This document shows, piece after piece, positions 16,766-26,539 of a stretch of 64,000 nucleotides of DNA. The notes under the pieces were generated by a model, which did no database searches, had not been told where the DNA came from, and was given only the letters and a program-made list of their open reading frames with translations. Position 1 is the first letter of the stretch; each line of letters begins with the position of its first letter. Source of the DNA: CAZJYC01 sp964550165 (GTDB taxonomy: Bacteria; Acidobacteriota; Aminicenantia; Aminicenantales; Aminicenantaceae); NCBI GenBank assembly GCA_964550165.1, contig CAZJYC010000001.1, forward strand, positions 97,309-161,308, written 5' to 3'. A program made the translations under genes and the position numbers.

Positions 16766-18253
16766 ATGAAAAACAAAATGAAATGGCTAGCCCTGGGTTC
16801 GATTGTTCTGGCCTGTCTTTTCCTGACTCAGGGGCTGAGGAGCGAGACGAGAGGAGTGGAGAGCGGCCAGCGCTATGACAGGCTGGTGATCAGGAATGTT
16901 GTTGTTATCGACGGCAAGGGCACGCCGCCGAGAGGCCCGATGGACATCATCGTCGAAGGGAATACGATTCGGTCCGTGCGCCCTGCAAGCCGAGCCGAGA
17001 ATGCCTACCAGCAGGAAAAGCATGTTCTTGATGGGACGGGAATGTATTGTCTTCCCGGGCTGATCAACATCCATGCCCATCTTCACGACAGCCGGGCCGG
17101 TCAGGCCCTTCCCTTCGAGTATGTCTGCAAGCTCTGGCTGGCCTGCGGCATAACTTCTGTCCGGGACGTGGGCAGCAATTATCAGAAGACGATTGAGGAG
17201 CGCCGCAAGAGCCTGGAAGGTCTGATCGCAGCGCCCCGCATCTTCCTCTACATGAGCGCCTGGGGAAGGACGGCGGATGAAATTCGGAAGAGAGTCCAGG
17301 AGATCAAAAAGCTCAACGGCGATGGTGTGAAGATTTTTGGGCTGGACCGGGATATCATGAAAGCCGCCCTGGAGGAGGCCCATAAGCTTGGCCTCCGGGT
17401 CGCCCATCATGTCGGGGTTGAGGAAACAGACGCCTGGGATGATGCCGAATTTGGAGTGACCAGCATCGAGCACTGGTACGGAGTGCCGGATGCCGCCCTC
17501 CATGGGTCCCAGAATTTTCCCTGCTGGTATAACTACGACAATGAGAGCGACCGCTTCCGCTATGCTGGGCACCTCTGGCGGGAAGCCGTCCCCGAGAAGC
17601 TGGACAAGGTTTTGAAAATGCTGGTGGAGAAGCGAGTAGCCTGGTGCCCAACCTTTGTGATTTACGAGGCAAACCGGGATTTGCTCAGGGCCATGAACCA
17701 GCCCTGGTTCAGGGATTACCTTCATCCAGCCCTTGAGGAATATTTCAGGCCTAATCCCCGCTATCACGGATCCTATCATTGGGACTGGACAACAACGGAT
17801 GAGGTCTTCTGGAAGGAAAACTACAGAATCTGGATGGCCGCAGTCCGGAAATTTGCTGAATTGGGAGGTGTGGTGGGTGTGGGGGAGGACGCCGGCTTTA
17901 TCTACATGCTCTACGGCTTCGGAGTTATCCGGGAGCTGGAGCTCCACCAGGAGGCGGGCTTTCATCCCATCGATGTCATCCAGAACGCTACCGGCAATAA
18001 CGCCAAGATCTTGGGCGTGGAAGAGAGGCTGGGCCGAATCCGCGAGGGCTACCTCGCCGACCTTATCCTCGTCGACGAGAATCCGCTGGAGAATCTGAAA
18101 TTTCTCTATCCGACTGGCGCTCCCTATTTGAAGGAAGGGAAGTTGATCACCAGGGGCGGAGTGAAATGGACGATCAAGGATGGCTTTGTCTACCACGCTC
18201 CGACAATGCTCGAAGACGTGAAGACCATTGTGACCCAAGCCAAGCAGAAATGA
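16766..18253 (+). CDS. Secreted amidohydrolase family protein
   Basis: 495 aa. Signal peptide of about 27 residues. Metal-dependent hydrolase barrel: INIHAHLHD (HxH metal pair), a Lys in DGVKIFGLD as the bridging residue position, AHHVG and IEHWYG (two His), and GVGEDAG (the final Asp). The C-terminal GYLADLILVDENPLEN is the usual amidohydrolase beta-sandwich end. Such exported enzymes cleave dipeptides, imides or cyclic amides; the substrate is unknown. Downstream in the GH172 operon. Confidence 0.85.
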   Translation: MKNKMKWLALGSIVLACLFLTQGLRSETRGVESGQRYDRLVIRNVVVIDGKGTPPRGPMDIIVEGNTIRSVRPASRAENAYQQEKHVLDGTGMYCLPGLINIHAHLHDSRAGQALPFEYVCKLWLACGITSVRDVGSNYQKTIEERRKSLEGLIAAPRIFLYMSAWGRTADEIRKRVQEIKKLNGDGVKIFGLDRDIMKAALEEAHKLGLRVAHHVGVEETDAWDDAEFGVTSIEHWYGVPDAALHGSQNFPCWYNYDNESDRFRYAGHLWREAVPEKLDKVLKMLVEKRVAWCPTFVIYEANRDLLRAMNQPWFRDYLHPALEEYFRPNPRYHGSYHWDWTTTDEVFWKENYRIWMAAVRKFAELGGVVGVGEDAGFIYMLYGFGVIRELELHQEAGFHPIDVIQNATGNNAKILGVEERLGRIREGYLADLILVDENPLENLKFLYPTGAPYLKEGKLITRGGVKWTIKDGFVYHAPTMLEDVKTIVTQAKQK

Positions 18254-18349
18254 TGAAACGAAGCCCGATATCTTCTGGGGAAGAAAACAATTTTCTCTTT
18301 TATCGCGCAAGCAGAAATAGCTCGCTTCCTTGACTTCTTAAATATTATC

Positions 18350-18500
18350 ATCTGGCGAAGGCCAGCGGGTGAAAAAGCCGTTTGAAGGCTGAGCGGGCAT
18401 GGTTCAGAAAAAGGGGACTGTCCCTTTTTCTGTGACCTTTTTCTGTGAGCGAAGCCTGAAACCGAGCCGTTTTTACCTCGCTGGGGGAAAAGCGGCGTGC
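18350..18500. repeat. Mosaic intergenic repeat, copy C
   Basis: Carries the blocks tctggcgaaggc, aggctgagcgggcatggttc, the palindrome AAAAAGGGGACTGTCCCTTTTT-like segment, gcgaagcctgaaaccgagcc and GGGGGAAAAGCGGCGTGC, in the same order as in the 22.45 kb element. It runs up to the 3' end of the DAG kinase gene (stop at 18503), so the last codons may derive from the repeat. The 249-base gap holds nothing else. Confidence 0.6.
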
Positions 18501-18502
18501 TT

Positions 18503-19447
18503 TTAAACCCGCTGGCCTGAGCTTTTCTTTGGAGAGCAGATGACTTTAAGAGCCCGTGGAACAACTTTCAATTCAAATTCGTCTTTGACTCCCAGAAACT
18601 CTCCGTTGTACTGAAGCGGAAGACTTTTTCCGCGGATGACCATTTTTTTTGCCTTGAAATGCTTCTGTCTGAGCTGATAGAGGCCGAAATAGATGAGAGG
18701 AAAAATGAGCATGTACTTCAGCCCGCTCATCTTGAAAAGAGTGACGTCGAGATATCCGTCGTCGATTTTGGCCAGCGGAGCGACCTTCCAGCTGTAGCCA
18801 AAATATTTCGTTTTTCCAACGATGCAGTCAAAAAGCTTGACTTTGAGAATTTTTCTGTCGAAATACACCCCGTCCTCGCCTATGCCCTCGAAAAGCTCGA
18901 TCTTGTGTTCTTTAAGGGGCGTGGTGAGCATGATCTTTGAGGCCAGGAGATGGCCAAACAGGCCTGGAATCGTGTGCAGATACATTTCCTGGGTGACCTT
19001 GGCTGTTGCCCCGATGCTGGCAATGCCCGTCATACATCCTTCGATGTCGATCAGGTCGATCTCTTTTATCTCACCCTCGAAGAGGACTTTCAACGCCTTT
19101 TTTACGCTCTTGGGGATACCCAGGGATATTCGAAAGCCGTTGCCGCTTCCCAGGGGAACAATGCCCAGGGTTATGTCCTTGGCCCTTCCGCTTTCGACAA
19201 TTCCCTGAATGGCATCCGCAATCGTCCCATCTCCTCCGACCACGATAACCACATCCTTCTCTAAACTCTTTGCCCTGACCAGTTCGATCATATCTTTTTT
19301 CCCCATCTCGGTGGCGATGATCTCACCAGGGAGGTTTCTCTCAAGATAGATTCTGAGCTTTTTACTTCTTTTCCATTTTCTGCGGGCTGCCAGGGGGTTG
19401 ACGAAAGAAACAATTTTCTGCGCAGGAACTGGTTCGGTTTTCATCAT
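18503..19447 (-). CDS. Diacylglycerol/lipid kinase family protein (YegS/BmrU type)
   Basis: 314 aa from ATG 19447; the frame also has an ATG at 19465, but CAGAGGTG precedes 19447 at a better distance. DAGK catalytic domain: FVNPLAARRKW start, nucleotide loop VVGGDGTIADA, GIVPLGSGNGFRISLGIP. The second half is the beta-rich domain ending LQYNGEFLGVKDEFELKVVPRALKVI. It phosphorylates a lipid head group at the inner membrane face; the substrate cannot be told. The C-terminal tail abuts a repeat. Confidence 0.85.
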   Translation of the reverse strand: MMKTEPVPAQKIVSFVNPLAARRKWKRSKKLRIYLERNLPGEIIATEMGKKDMIELVRAKSLEKDVVIVVGGDGTIADAIQGIVESGRAKDITLGIVPLGSGNGFRISLGIPKSVKKALKVLFEGEIKEIDLIDIEGCMTGIASIGATAKVTQEMYLHTIPGLFGHLLASKIMLTTPLKEHKIELFEGIGEDGVYFDRKILKVKLFDCIVGKTKYFGYSWKVAPLAKIDDGYLDVTLFKMSGLKYMLIFPLIYFGLYQLRQKHFKAKKMVIRGKSLPLQYNGEFLGVKDEFELKVVPRALKVICSPKKSSGQRV

Positions 19448-19574
19448 CCGAAGCACCTCTGACATTCCATCATTTTTTATTTTTAACAGAAAAACTCATT
19501 GGGCGCAATCGAACTTGCGCTTTGCTTGTTTTTTATATCTATAATATCCTCTCCTGCGCTTTGCGGCGGAGCTT

Positions 19575-20543
19575 TCAATAGTAAGCCACAGTTTCCTTGA
19601 TTCCCTGATTCAGGCTGTAGCGGGCCTGGAAGCCAAAATCCCTTTCCGCCTTGGAGGATGAGAACAGCCAGGGAGTTTGAACCATGGCCTTCAAGAACTT
19701 GCGGCCAAGAAAAGGTTTGATTAAACCCGCACCCTTGAGAATATCGACGACCCAGAGTGGGAAATAGATGATTTCTTCAGGAAGCGGGATAAAGAGCGAA
19801 TTTCCCAGAACATGTTTCTTGGCCGTGAAGATTATTTTTCGCCAGGAATAGCCTTTTCCGTCTGTGAGGTAATAGATTTGGCCTTTTGTGTTTTCTGCGT
19901 AGGCTGCGAGGAGAATGCCCTGGATGAGGTCTTTGATGTAGATGAGGCTGGTCATGTCCTTTTCTTCATGGAGGACGGGGACAATCCTTTTCTGGATCGT
20001 CTTTATCAGCAGTTCTGTTTCCTGCTGTCTCGGGCCGTAGACATTGGGAGGTCGGATGATGATCGTTGGGATAAGATGCCAGGCTTCTTGAACAGCCTCC
20101 TCTCCTCTCAGCTTGCTTCGGCCGTACTCTGAAGTGGGCGAAGGAGGCTCGCTTTCTTCAGAATAGCGAACGGGTGGAGAAGGGCCTGCCGCGGATATCG
20201 AAGAGACATAAACGAAGCGTTTAAGATTTCGGTTTTTTCTGAGGCAAGCCTGGACCAGATTCCTGGTCAGTTGATGGTTGGCAATGTCATAGACTTTGCG
20301 GCTTGTAGACCGGATTTGTCCGGCAAGATGGAAGATATAATCCTGATCTGAAACAGCTCTCTCCAGGCTTTCGCTGTCATTCGGCGAGCCAACGACGAAA
20401 TCCACGGGATGTCTTTTAATAAAATCCAGGCGGCTGGAGGCTCTTACCAGGCAGGTCACCTTCCACTTTTCGGAGACAAGCCTTTCGACCAGGTGGCTTC
20501 CGATAAAGCCCGTGGCTCCGGTGACCAGGGCCCTAAACGGCAT
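19575..20543 (-). CDS. Extended SDR / NAD-dependent epimerase-dehydratase
   Basis: 322 aa. Rossmann start VTGATGFIGSHLVERL (GxxGxxG), FHLAGQ, a Ser/Tyr/Lys set with SSISAAGPSP and YGRSK. IIIRPPNVYGPRQQET is the substrate-domain signature. It probably acts on a nucleotide sugar or a sterol-like ring. It overlaps the upstream VTT-protein gene by 11 bases, so the three genes 19575-22216 form one operon. Confidence 0.85.
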   Translation of the reverse strand: MPFRALVTGATGFIGSHLVERLVSEKWKVTCLVRASSRLDFIKRHPVDFVVGSPNDSESLERAVSDQDYIFHLAGQIRSTSRKVYDIANHQLTRNLVQACLRKNRNLKRFVYVSSISAAGPSPPVRYSEESEPPSPTSEYGRSKLRGEEAVQEAWHLIPTIIIRPPNVYGPRQQETELLIKTIQKRIVPVLHEEKDMTSLIYIKDLIQGILLAAYAENTKGQIYYLTDGKGYSWRKIIFTAKKHVLGNSLFIPLPEEIIYFPLWVVDILKGAGLIKPFLGRKFLKAMVQTPWLFSSSKAERDFGFQARYSLNQGIKETVAYY

Positions 20544-21213
20544 TCTCTTTTTTCCTTCTCTTTTTAATCAGATTCAAAATCAGAGGAATGTTGACGGTGG
20601 CAAGGAGAATGATAAAAAGGGCCAGAAGCAGATAATCAGGAATTTTTAGAGCATAGCCGACCCAGGCGATGATGAAATAGCGGGGAGTTCTGGAGACGAA
20701 GACAGCCAGCAGGTATTTCCATATTGGGTAATGGGCCAGGACAACCATAAAACGGAAAGGGTAGAAAGGCACGGGCGTAAAGCCCGCGATGAACAGGGCC
20801 AAAAAGGGGGCTTTGTTGAAGAGCTCCACAAGCTTGTTCACAATTTTGCTGTGATGGGCTTTTTTGAACAACCTCAGGTCGACGATATACTTGAAGACGG
20901 AATAGTTGACGGCTTCTGTGAGCAGTGTGCCGGCGACAGCGACCAGGGCGACAACCAAAGGGAGGTAGAATTTTCCAAAATAGAGGACGACCGGCTCATG
21001 GGGAACGATGGCGATCAGAAATTGAGAGGGAAAGTTGTAAAAGAAAAGGACCCATAAATTTTTACTCTTTTGGATATACTCCGAGCTGAGCCACACAACG
21101 AGGAGCACAGCGATAAAGGCGATTTCGAGGATGAAGATGAAAGTCCTGAATTTTGAGGGCATTCCGTTAGGCTTTGCGAGCGGCGGGGACAAAGTATTAT
21201 TATTGCTTTTCAT
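20533..21213 (-). CDS. VTT/DedA-family membrane protein
   Basis: 226 aa, about six hydrophobic segments. VTT-domain pattern with the conserved 'F-x-A-G-F-T-P-V-P-F-Y-P-F-R' loop and a re-entrant region, as in DedA/TVP38/TMEM64 proteins, which move or flip phospholipids or undecaprenyl phosphate. The C-terminus is basic (KKRRKKENAV). It lies between the radical SAM gene (34 bases upstream) and the SDR gene (overlap), hinting at a lipid or envelope glycan step. Confidence 0.8.
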   Translation of the reverse strand: MKSNNNTLSPPLAKPNGMPSKFRTFIFILEIAFIAVLLVVWLSSEYIQKSKNLWVLFFYNFPSQFLIAIVPHEPVVLYFGKFYLPLVVALVAVAGTLLTEAVNYSVFKYIVDLRLFKKAHHSKIVNKLVELFNKAPFLALFIAGFTPVPFYPFRFMVVLAHYPIWKYLLAVFVSRTPRYFIIAWVGYALKIPDYLLLALFIILLATVNIPLILNLIKKRRKKENAV

Positions 21214-21247
21214 CAGCTGAGAACAAAAAAATTTGTCTTTGAGATCC

Positions 21248-22216
21248 TTAAAGCGCTTTAATGCTGTCTTTGATTAAATACCACGGGGGTTTTTCAGCAT
21301 TCGCGCGGATAGCCGTGTAGCAATACGTGCAGGTGTTGTTCTTCGAGAATTTTTCTCTGAGTTCTTGATAGGATTTATAGTCCGTGATGATCAGGCCACA
21401 GGGGGAGAAGGTTCCGTTTGGATTGACATTGACGAATCGTTTTCCGGTTTGGCAATGGGGAATGGACCTTTTTTCGAAGAAATCCGCCATTTTTCTCAGA
21501 GCGAAAGTGGAGGTGTAGATGTTCTTGTGCTTCTTTTTTAAATCGATAAGCTTTTCGACGATTTCTTTCAGTTCTTCTATTTCTTGCCTGGAAAGCATAT
21601 AGCTTTCATCCTTTGTTCTCAGGAGGGTGTAGGTGCTGAAATTGATCTTGACCTTCCATTCCTTGGCCAATTCAGCCATACGGACAAGGTCTCTTAAATT
21701 GTCGCTCTGAACCACACAGCAGAGGGTGATTTTCTTGTTTGTCTCCGAAGCAAGGTCTTCGTTGACGAGTTTTTCAATGCGCCGAAAAAGGCCCGGAATA
21801 CCGCGGAACGCATCGTGTCTTTCGTCTGGATAATCCAAAGACACGGAGAACTCATCCACTCCAGCCTTGACGAGTCTCTCGTATTTTTCTTTGGTCAAGA
21901 GAGTCGCGTTGGTGGTGATCACGATATAGGGAGCCCTGTTCGGAATTTTGAAGGCCTTGACGATCTCTTCTAAGTCATGACGGAGCATCGGCTCTCCGCC
22001 CGAGAGTTGAGCGACCACAGGCTTGAGCTCGCGGCAGTGCGCCCCATATTCGTCTGGCGTGGCCCTGCGTTCTTCCACCGGACCACCCAGATGACAGTGT
22101 TTGCAGCGAGCGTTGCAGCTGTGCGTGATCTCAAACGAAATGCACAAAGGCCGGTTGGTGAAATAGTTGATGACTCCGCGTTTCGCCAAAGAAAGAGTCT
22201 GAGCTAAGGAAGCCAT
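21248..22216 (-). CDS. Radical SAM protein with SPASM-like C-terminus (HpnH/MoaA-like)
   Basis: 322 aa. Cluster motif CNARCKHC (CxxxCxxC), SGGEPML, and the loops VITTNATLL and FSVSLDYPDERHDAFRG, as in MoaA/PqqE/HpnH relatives. Later cysteines (C-x-TGKRFVNVNPNGTFSPCG ... NTCTYCY) suggest one auxiliary Fe-S cluster. The substrate is unknown: a lipid is possible given the VTT and SDR neighbours, a peptide if SPASM-like. AAGGAG is about 10 bases before ATG 22216. Confidence 0.85.
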   Translation of the reverse strand: MASLAQTLSLAKRGVINYFTNRPLCISFEITHSCNARCKHCHLGGPVEERRATPDEYGAHCRELKPVVAQLSGGEPMLRHDLEEIVKAFKIPNRAPYIVITTNATLLTKEKYERLVKAGVDEFSVSLDYPDERHDAFRGIPGLFRRIEKLVNEDLASETNKKITLCCVVQSDNLRDLVRMAELAKEWKVKINFSTYTLLRTKDESYMLSRQEIEELKEIVEKLIDLKKKHKNIYTSTFALRKMADFFEKRSIPHCQTGKRFVNVNPNGTFSPCGLIITDYKSYQELREKFSKNNTCTYCYTAIRANAEKPPWYLIKDSIKAL

Positions 22217-22300
22217 TGGGACGCATGCTCCTTTTTCATGGTTAAGCTATTCTTTTACCAATTAGGCGGCATTAAATCAAGTCCTTCGATCGAAAGTTAA

Positions 22301-22676
22301 GCATTCCAAATCCCGTGATTCGAGGAGATTTTGGGAATAGCTCAGCTCCCCTTCGGATTTTTAACGCCATTCGGTTCGCTTGTCTCGGCGGCTGCGTAGC
22401 GCTCCGGCCAAGCGGTTCGAAAACACGCAGGCTTAAAATAACCTGGCGAAGGCAGAATGGTGAGAAGGTCGTGTGAAAGGCTGAGCGGGCAGGGTTCCTC
22501 GACCGAAGGGAGAGGAGAGCGAAGCCTTGAACCGAGCCGCTTTTGGCTCGCTGGGGCAAAAGCGGCGTACCTTCGAGCCAATCTGCCAGAGCCCTCAATG
22601 GCCGCTACGGCTATCTCCCAAAATCTTTGGATATTCAGGGAACAATCCTTTCTCACGGAATTTGGGATGCATTCCA
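22301..22676. mobile_element. MITE-like element with inverted ends (mosaic repeat, copy D)
   Basis: Left end GCATTCCAAATCCCGTGA... to ...GATTTTGGGAATAGC (22301-22341). The right end (22610-22676) is an imperfect inverted copy (GCTATCTCCCAAAATCT ... CACGGAATTTGGGATGCATTCC). Between them lie the blocks shared with copies A, B and C, including the GCCGCTTTTG/CAAAAGCGGC hairpin near 22538-22567. No transposase frame inside. It fills the 512-base gap between the radical SAM and PHP genes; the remaining flanks hold nothing recognisable. A non-autonomous element is inferred. Confidence 0.5.
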
Positions 22677-22728
22677 TAGAAATTTAAAAACCCACTAGAC
22701 GGCAAACTGCGTGACCTTCTCTCGATTC

Positions 22729-25239
22729 TCAATGACGCGGTATCAATTCCTTGGACTGAGGAATGTCGGACTTGCGATCGATTTTCCTGGAGAGAGGCGG
22801 ATCATATTTGCCGTTTCCGTCGACATCGACAAAAACAGGATTGGTCAGCGCATAGGGAAGCGTAGCGTCTTTCGCGAGGCCGGTCCAGGAGGAACGCTGC
22901 AGAACAGGATAAAGGGATTCTTTCCCCAGAACTTCGATGGCGATGTAAGAATCCCCTCTGAGTTTCAGACTGAACGTTTCTTCAAACTTGGGGATGACTT
23001 CCTTTGCCGTCTGCACCGGGAAAATAACTTTCCTCTCGCCGTTGACGATCACTCTCACCTCGTTGACGGCTATCCAGGGCGCGCTCTGGACTTTTATCCA
23101 TATGTCCACCTTCCCGTCTCGTGAAGTGAAGGAATCGCCCGGCAGGTAGGAGTTATTGACCTTGAACTCGATGATGGGCCCGTTGCTCGCAAAAGAGCGT
23201 CCTTTCTTGATGGAAAGAGCAACGGCTTCCCAGTTCAAATCGTCTCCTCCTTCGCCTTCGTAAAAAACATAAGTTCGCGAGTACCCAGGCTCTCCTCTGT
23301 CTATGGAATGAGAATCCGAGGAGCCGATGAGGGGGAAATAATAGCCCCGGTTCAAAAGATGAAACCAGTCCTCGATGGCCACAGAATTGGAGGAATAGAA
23401 ATACGGTCCGTTCATGATTTCCAGAACATCAAAAGACGTATCGAAATTCTCCCGGGCATAGGCGGCAGATTCCAGGTCCAGTTGATAGTTGTTGAAATAG
23501 CCGAGGGTGCCGGCTCTGGGATGGTTGACCTGAAGGATGGCTCCCGGGTCTTTCTCCCGGCTGGCCTCAAAGAGAGGCGAGGCTTCGTCAGAGACAGGAT
23601 CGATGGCGCCGTTGCCCTCCTCTTCTGGCCTGTATTTCAGAGGATAGGTGTTGAAATGGAGAACATAAGAAGTTGTCACTTCGTTGCCGTAGAGGACAGC
23701 CAGATATTGATTCAGGCCGAGAGTCTTGAGGGCTGGAGCATAATCCGAGATAAAGTTGTGGTCCGAGGCCACCGCCACTTCCACGCCTTCAGCCACGACC
23801 GATTTTATCCTTTCCGGAATGCGCATTTGTCCGTCTGAGTTCAAAGTGTGAAGATGAGGGTCCAGGGCAATGAGATTCGGCGTTTTCACCACTCTGTCTA
23901 TACGGAAAACGAGTTCCAGGAGTTCATCCTTCAAGATTTCAATCGCTTTCTGGTCCAGGGAGTATTCGGGCCCCCTGGAGGCGGAGGCAAGATATGTGCC
24001 GGCGGGGAGTTTCAGTTCCAGACCTTCTTCTGGGGGAAAACAGGAATTTTTGAAGGATTCCCAATTTTTTCCGCTTTTTATCGGGTTTTCTGGTTTGAAA
24101 TAGGGGGTTGGAGTCGGAGCGAGCCCGATAAAGGTGGCCTTTCCGGGGACGAATTTGCCCTGGCTGTCCTGGATTTTCACTTTCACCCGGCCATGAGGCG
24201 GATTCTGGAGAAGACAGGAGTTCTCCTTCCCTGCGGCGACAACCATGAGCTCCTCCGAGACAGCCGGGAAAAAATTAGCTCTGACTTTATACGTTCCCTC
24301 GGGGAGCGGGATCTGGACGGAGAATGGATCGTCCAGCATCGAGCGAAAGAAGACAGATGAGGAAAGCGCATCGCTGACGATGACCTCCATCAGACTTCCG
24401 CTCGAGTCTTTGAAATGGATGGAGGCTTGAACGAAACGGACGTTAAGAATCTGGTAGGCTTTCTGGAGAAGCTCCCCGAACCTGGTATCGACAAGGAGGA
24501 TGTGGCGGGTCTCAAAGACATCTTTTGGTTTTAATACTCCGCTCTCCTCTTTTTCTGGCAAAGGAGTCAGGTTCAGCCAGGCCAAATAATGACCCTTTTT
24601 CTGGTAGACCCGGAAGTTGAGCTCAGGATGCTTCTCTCGCTGAAAAGGGCTGAAAGAATAGCTGCAGAATGCGTTGCAATAAGGAGAATAATTTATGCCT
24701 TCCAAGTCCTTTCCGCCTGTGTTGGTCAAGGCGGAGAGAACGTCAACTCTCCCTTGATCAGGGAAAAAATGATAGAGCGTTTTGATCCGCGCTTTTTCCC
24801 CCTTTTTTCCTGTGTAAAGAGAGGTGGCCTCAAAAGCGAAGGCTCCTCCGGGAGTTTTTTCCTTCAAAGGCCGGAGCTGGGTATAAGACAAGTCTTCACG
24901 TTTGTCTTTTATCCTGAACGAAGGAGACCCAATGACAAGGGTGCTTTCCAGATTTTTTCCTGCGGGGACAAAGCTGATGATGCTTCCCATGACACCAGGT
25001 GTAGGGGAGTTGGTGGTGGTTTTCAGCGTCCTTTGGCTTCCTCCGATCAGGGTGAGGGTCTGGCCGTCAGAAATCAGAAAATCGCCCTCTTTCCAGATTG
25101 TGCAGAATTTTTCGGGCAGATCCTCCGCACTCTTGACGACTTTTACCTCGAATTCTTCTCCGCTGACAAGAACAGAGACGAAGAGGATAAGGACAAAGAG
25201 AATAAGAATGAAGAAGGCATATTTTTTTATTCCTTCCAT
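22729..25239 (-). CDS. Secreted CehA/McbA-type PHP metallohydrolase
   Basis: 836 aa from ATG 25239; GGAGG 6 bases upstream decides against the longer frame from 25278. Signal peptide about 35 residues (YAFFILILFVLILFVSVLVSG). Residues up to about 450 are beta domains. The PHP domain starts at ALDPHLHTLNSDGQMRIPERI (HxH metal site) and continues with VAVASDHNFI, VNHPRAGT and SDSHSIDRG. CehA and McbA hydrolyse carbaryl esters; relatives with large N-terminal beta regions are common and unassigned. The C-terminus is rich in charged residues. Confidence 0.85.
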   Translation of the reverse strand: MEGIKKYAFFILILFVLILFVSVLVSGEEFEVKVVKSAEDLPEKFCTIWKEGDFLISDGQTLTLIGGSQRTLKTTTNSPTPGVMGSIISFVPAGKNLESTLVIGSPSFRIKDKREDLSYTQLRPLKEKTPGGAFAFEATSLYTGKKGEKARIKTLYHFFPDQGRVDVLSALTNTGGKDLEGINYSPYCNAFCSYSFSPFQREKHPELNFRVYQKKGHYLAWLNLTPLPEKEESGVLKPKDVFETRHILLVDTRFGELLQKAYQILNVRFVQASIHFKDSSGSLMEVIVSDALSSSVFFRSMLDDPFSVQIPLPEGTYKVRANFFPAVSEELMVVAAGKENSCLLQNPPHGRVKVKIQDSQGKFVPGKATFIGLAPTPTPYFKPENPIKSGKNWESFKNSCFPPEEGLELKLPAGTYLASASRGPEYSLDQKAIEILKDELLELVFRIDRVVKTPNLIALDPHLHTLNSDGQMRIPERIKSVVAEGVEVAVASDHNFISDYAPALKTLGLNQYLAVLYGNEVTTSYVLHFNTYPLKYRPEEEGNGAIDPVSDEASPLFEASREKDPGAILQVNHPRAGTLGYFNNYQLDLESAAYARENFDTSFDVLEIMNGPYFYSSNSVAIEDWFHLLNRGYYFPLIGSSDSHSIDRGEPGYSRTYVFYEGEGGDDLNWEAVALSIKKGRSFASNGPIIEFKVNNSYLPGDSFTSRDGKVDIWIKVQSAPWIAVNEVRVIVNGERKVIFPVQTAKEVIPKFEETFSLKLRGDSYIAIEVLGKESLYPVLQRSSWTGLAKDATLPYALTNPVFVDVDGNGKYDPPLSRKIDRKSDIPQSKELIPRH

Positions 25240-25416
25240 GATTGCCTCCATGGATGTCGTACAATGCTCCGAAAGCAAAGATGACGGTAAAGGCTATTAC
25301 CATATATCAAAAGCAACACGGTTTCAAATATTTTATTGCATGGGTTGGCGTTTGCAATGGAAAGTCTGTTTGACTAAAATCATCTTGCGTTTTGTTAAGC
25401 TTTAAGGCGAGCTCTC

Positions 25417-26376
25417 ATGAAAGGCATCAAAAAGATTCATCGAGCCAAAGGCAAGAAATTTCTCTTGCAGGTGGAAACGTCGGAAAATCCCAAAGATTAC
25501 TTGAAATACGAAGAGCTCAGGTATGAGATTTGGGGCGATGCCAAGGATACCCTTCCGGGCGCACGGAACATGTGGTGCGAGAATTTCCTTCATGAAGGGA
25601 GCAGCCTTTTTATCGCCGTCTATGCGGAGGATGAAAAAGGCCGCTTCGGGAAGGAAAATCTTGTTGGCTTTTCCTACGGCTTTGTCGGCGTCAAGGACAA
25701 AGCCATAGCCTTCCGCGATCCGGCCAACCTTCAGTTCTACTCCCAGTATACCGGAGTCAGGCCGGATTTTCAGCACTTCGGGCTTGGAGTGATGATCAAG
25801 GAATTCCAGAGGGAGATGGTGCGGGATGTCTTCGGAATTTTTACCGTGACATGCACCTTCGATCCTTTGACAGCGATCAATGCCCACAGGAATATCCATC
25901 ATTTCGGGATGGAGGTGGCGAGCTACAGGGAAGCTCCTTACGGAGATTTCGAGGGGTTTTTAAACAGAGCCGATATTCCCTGCGACAGGTTTTTTGTTTG
26001 CTGGGATTTGAAGAGAAAAATGCGAAGGCCTGACTATGATCTGGAAGCCCTGGTCAGCCCCGAACACCTCGTCACGGAAACAGCCCTTCGGGAGATAAAG
26101 GGCCGCAACAAATTTGTCACCTTGGAGATCATCAAAAAGATAAAATCGGATTTCAACCAGGAGTTCCTGCTGGTAGAAATTCCTTATGATTTCTATTTGA
26201 TGCTCCAGGAGACGGACGTTCCAGAGACTCGAATCCGGCGGATTCCCTTGAACTGGCGGCTGAAGACACGGCAGGCTTTTCAATCCTTATTCCAAAGAGG
26301 CTACACAATCATCGATTTCCGGCGGATGGAAAAGCAGGAGCGAAAGAGGCATTTTTACGTTTTGAAAAAACAATAA
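25417..26376 (+). CDS. Predicted GNAT superfamily acetyltransferase (COG3375-like)
   Basis: 319 aa. Acetyl-CoA binding motif appears as YTGVRPDFQHFGLGVMIKEFQ; the family's second block follows in TCTFDPLTAINAHRNIHHFGMEVASY. Residue 250 onward is a C-terminal extension of mixed structure. Members of this group have no settled substrate. It stands alone, 180 bases after the divergent PHP gene start and before the dipeptidase. It carries no signal peptide. Confidence 0.75.
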   Translation: MKGIKKIHRAKGKKFLLQVETSENPKDYLKYEELRYEIWGDAKDTLPGARNMWCENFLHEGSSLFIAVYAEDEKGRFGKENLVGFSYGFVGVKDKAIAFRDPANLQFYSQYTGVRPDFQHFGLGVMIKEFQREMVRDVFGIFTVTCTFDPLTAINAHRNIHHFGMEVASYREAPYGDFEGFLNRADIPCDRFFVCWDLKRKMRRPDYDLEALVSPEHLVTETALREIKGRNKFVTLEIIKKIKSDFNQEFLLVEIPYDFYLMLQETDVPETRIRRIPLNWRLKTRQAFQSLFQRGYTIIDFRRMEKQERKRHFYVLKKQ

Positions 26377-26539
26377 GCTCTGACGAATCGCTGAGCCTGC
26401 CGTTTAAACTGATATTTCTCCCCATTCAAAGAACAGGCCAAAGAAGGAAAAGAAGAGGGAGATAAAAATTGTTTGAATTCATGAATTTTTTTTAATAAAT
26501 TATGAATTCCAGGGAAAATTAGCGGCCGAGGAGAAAAAC

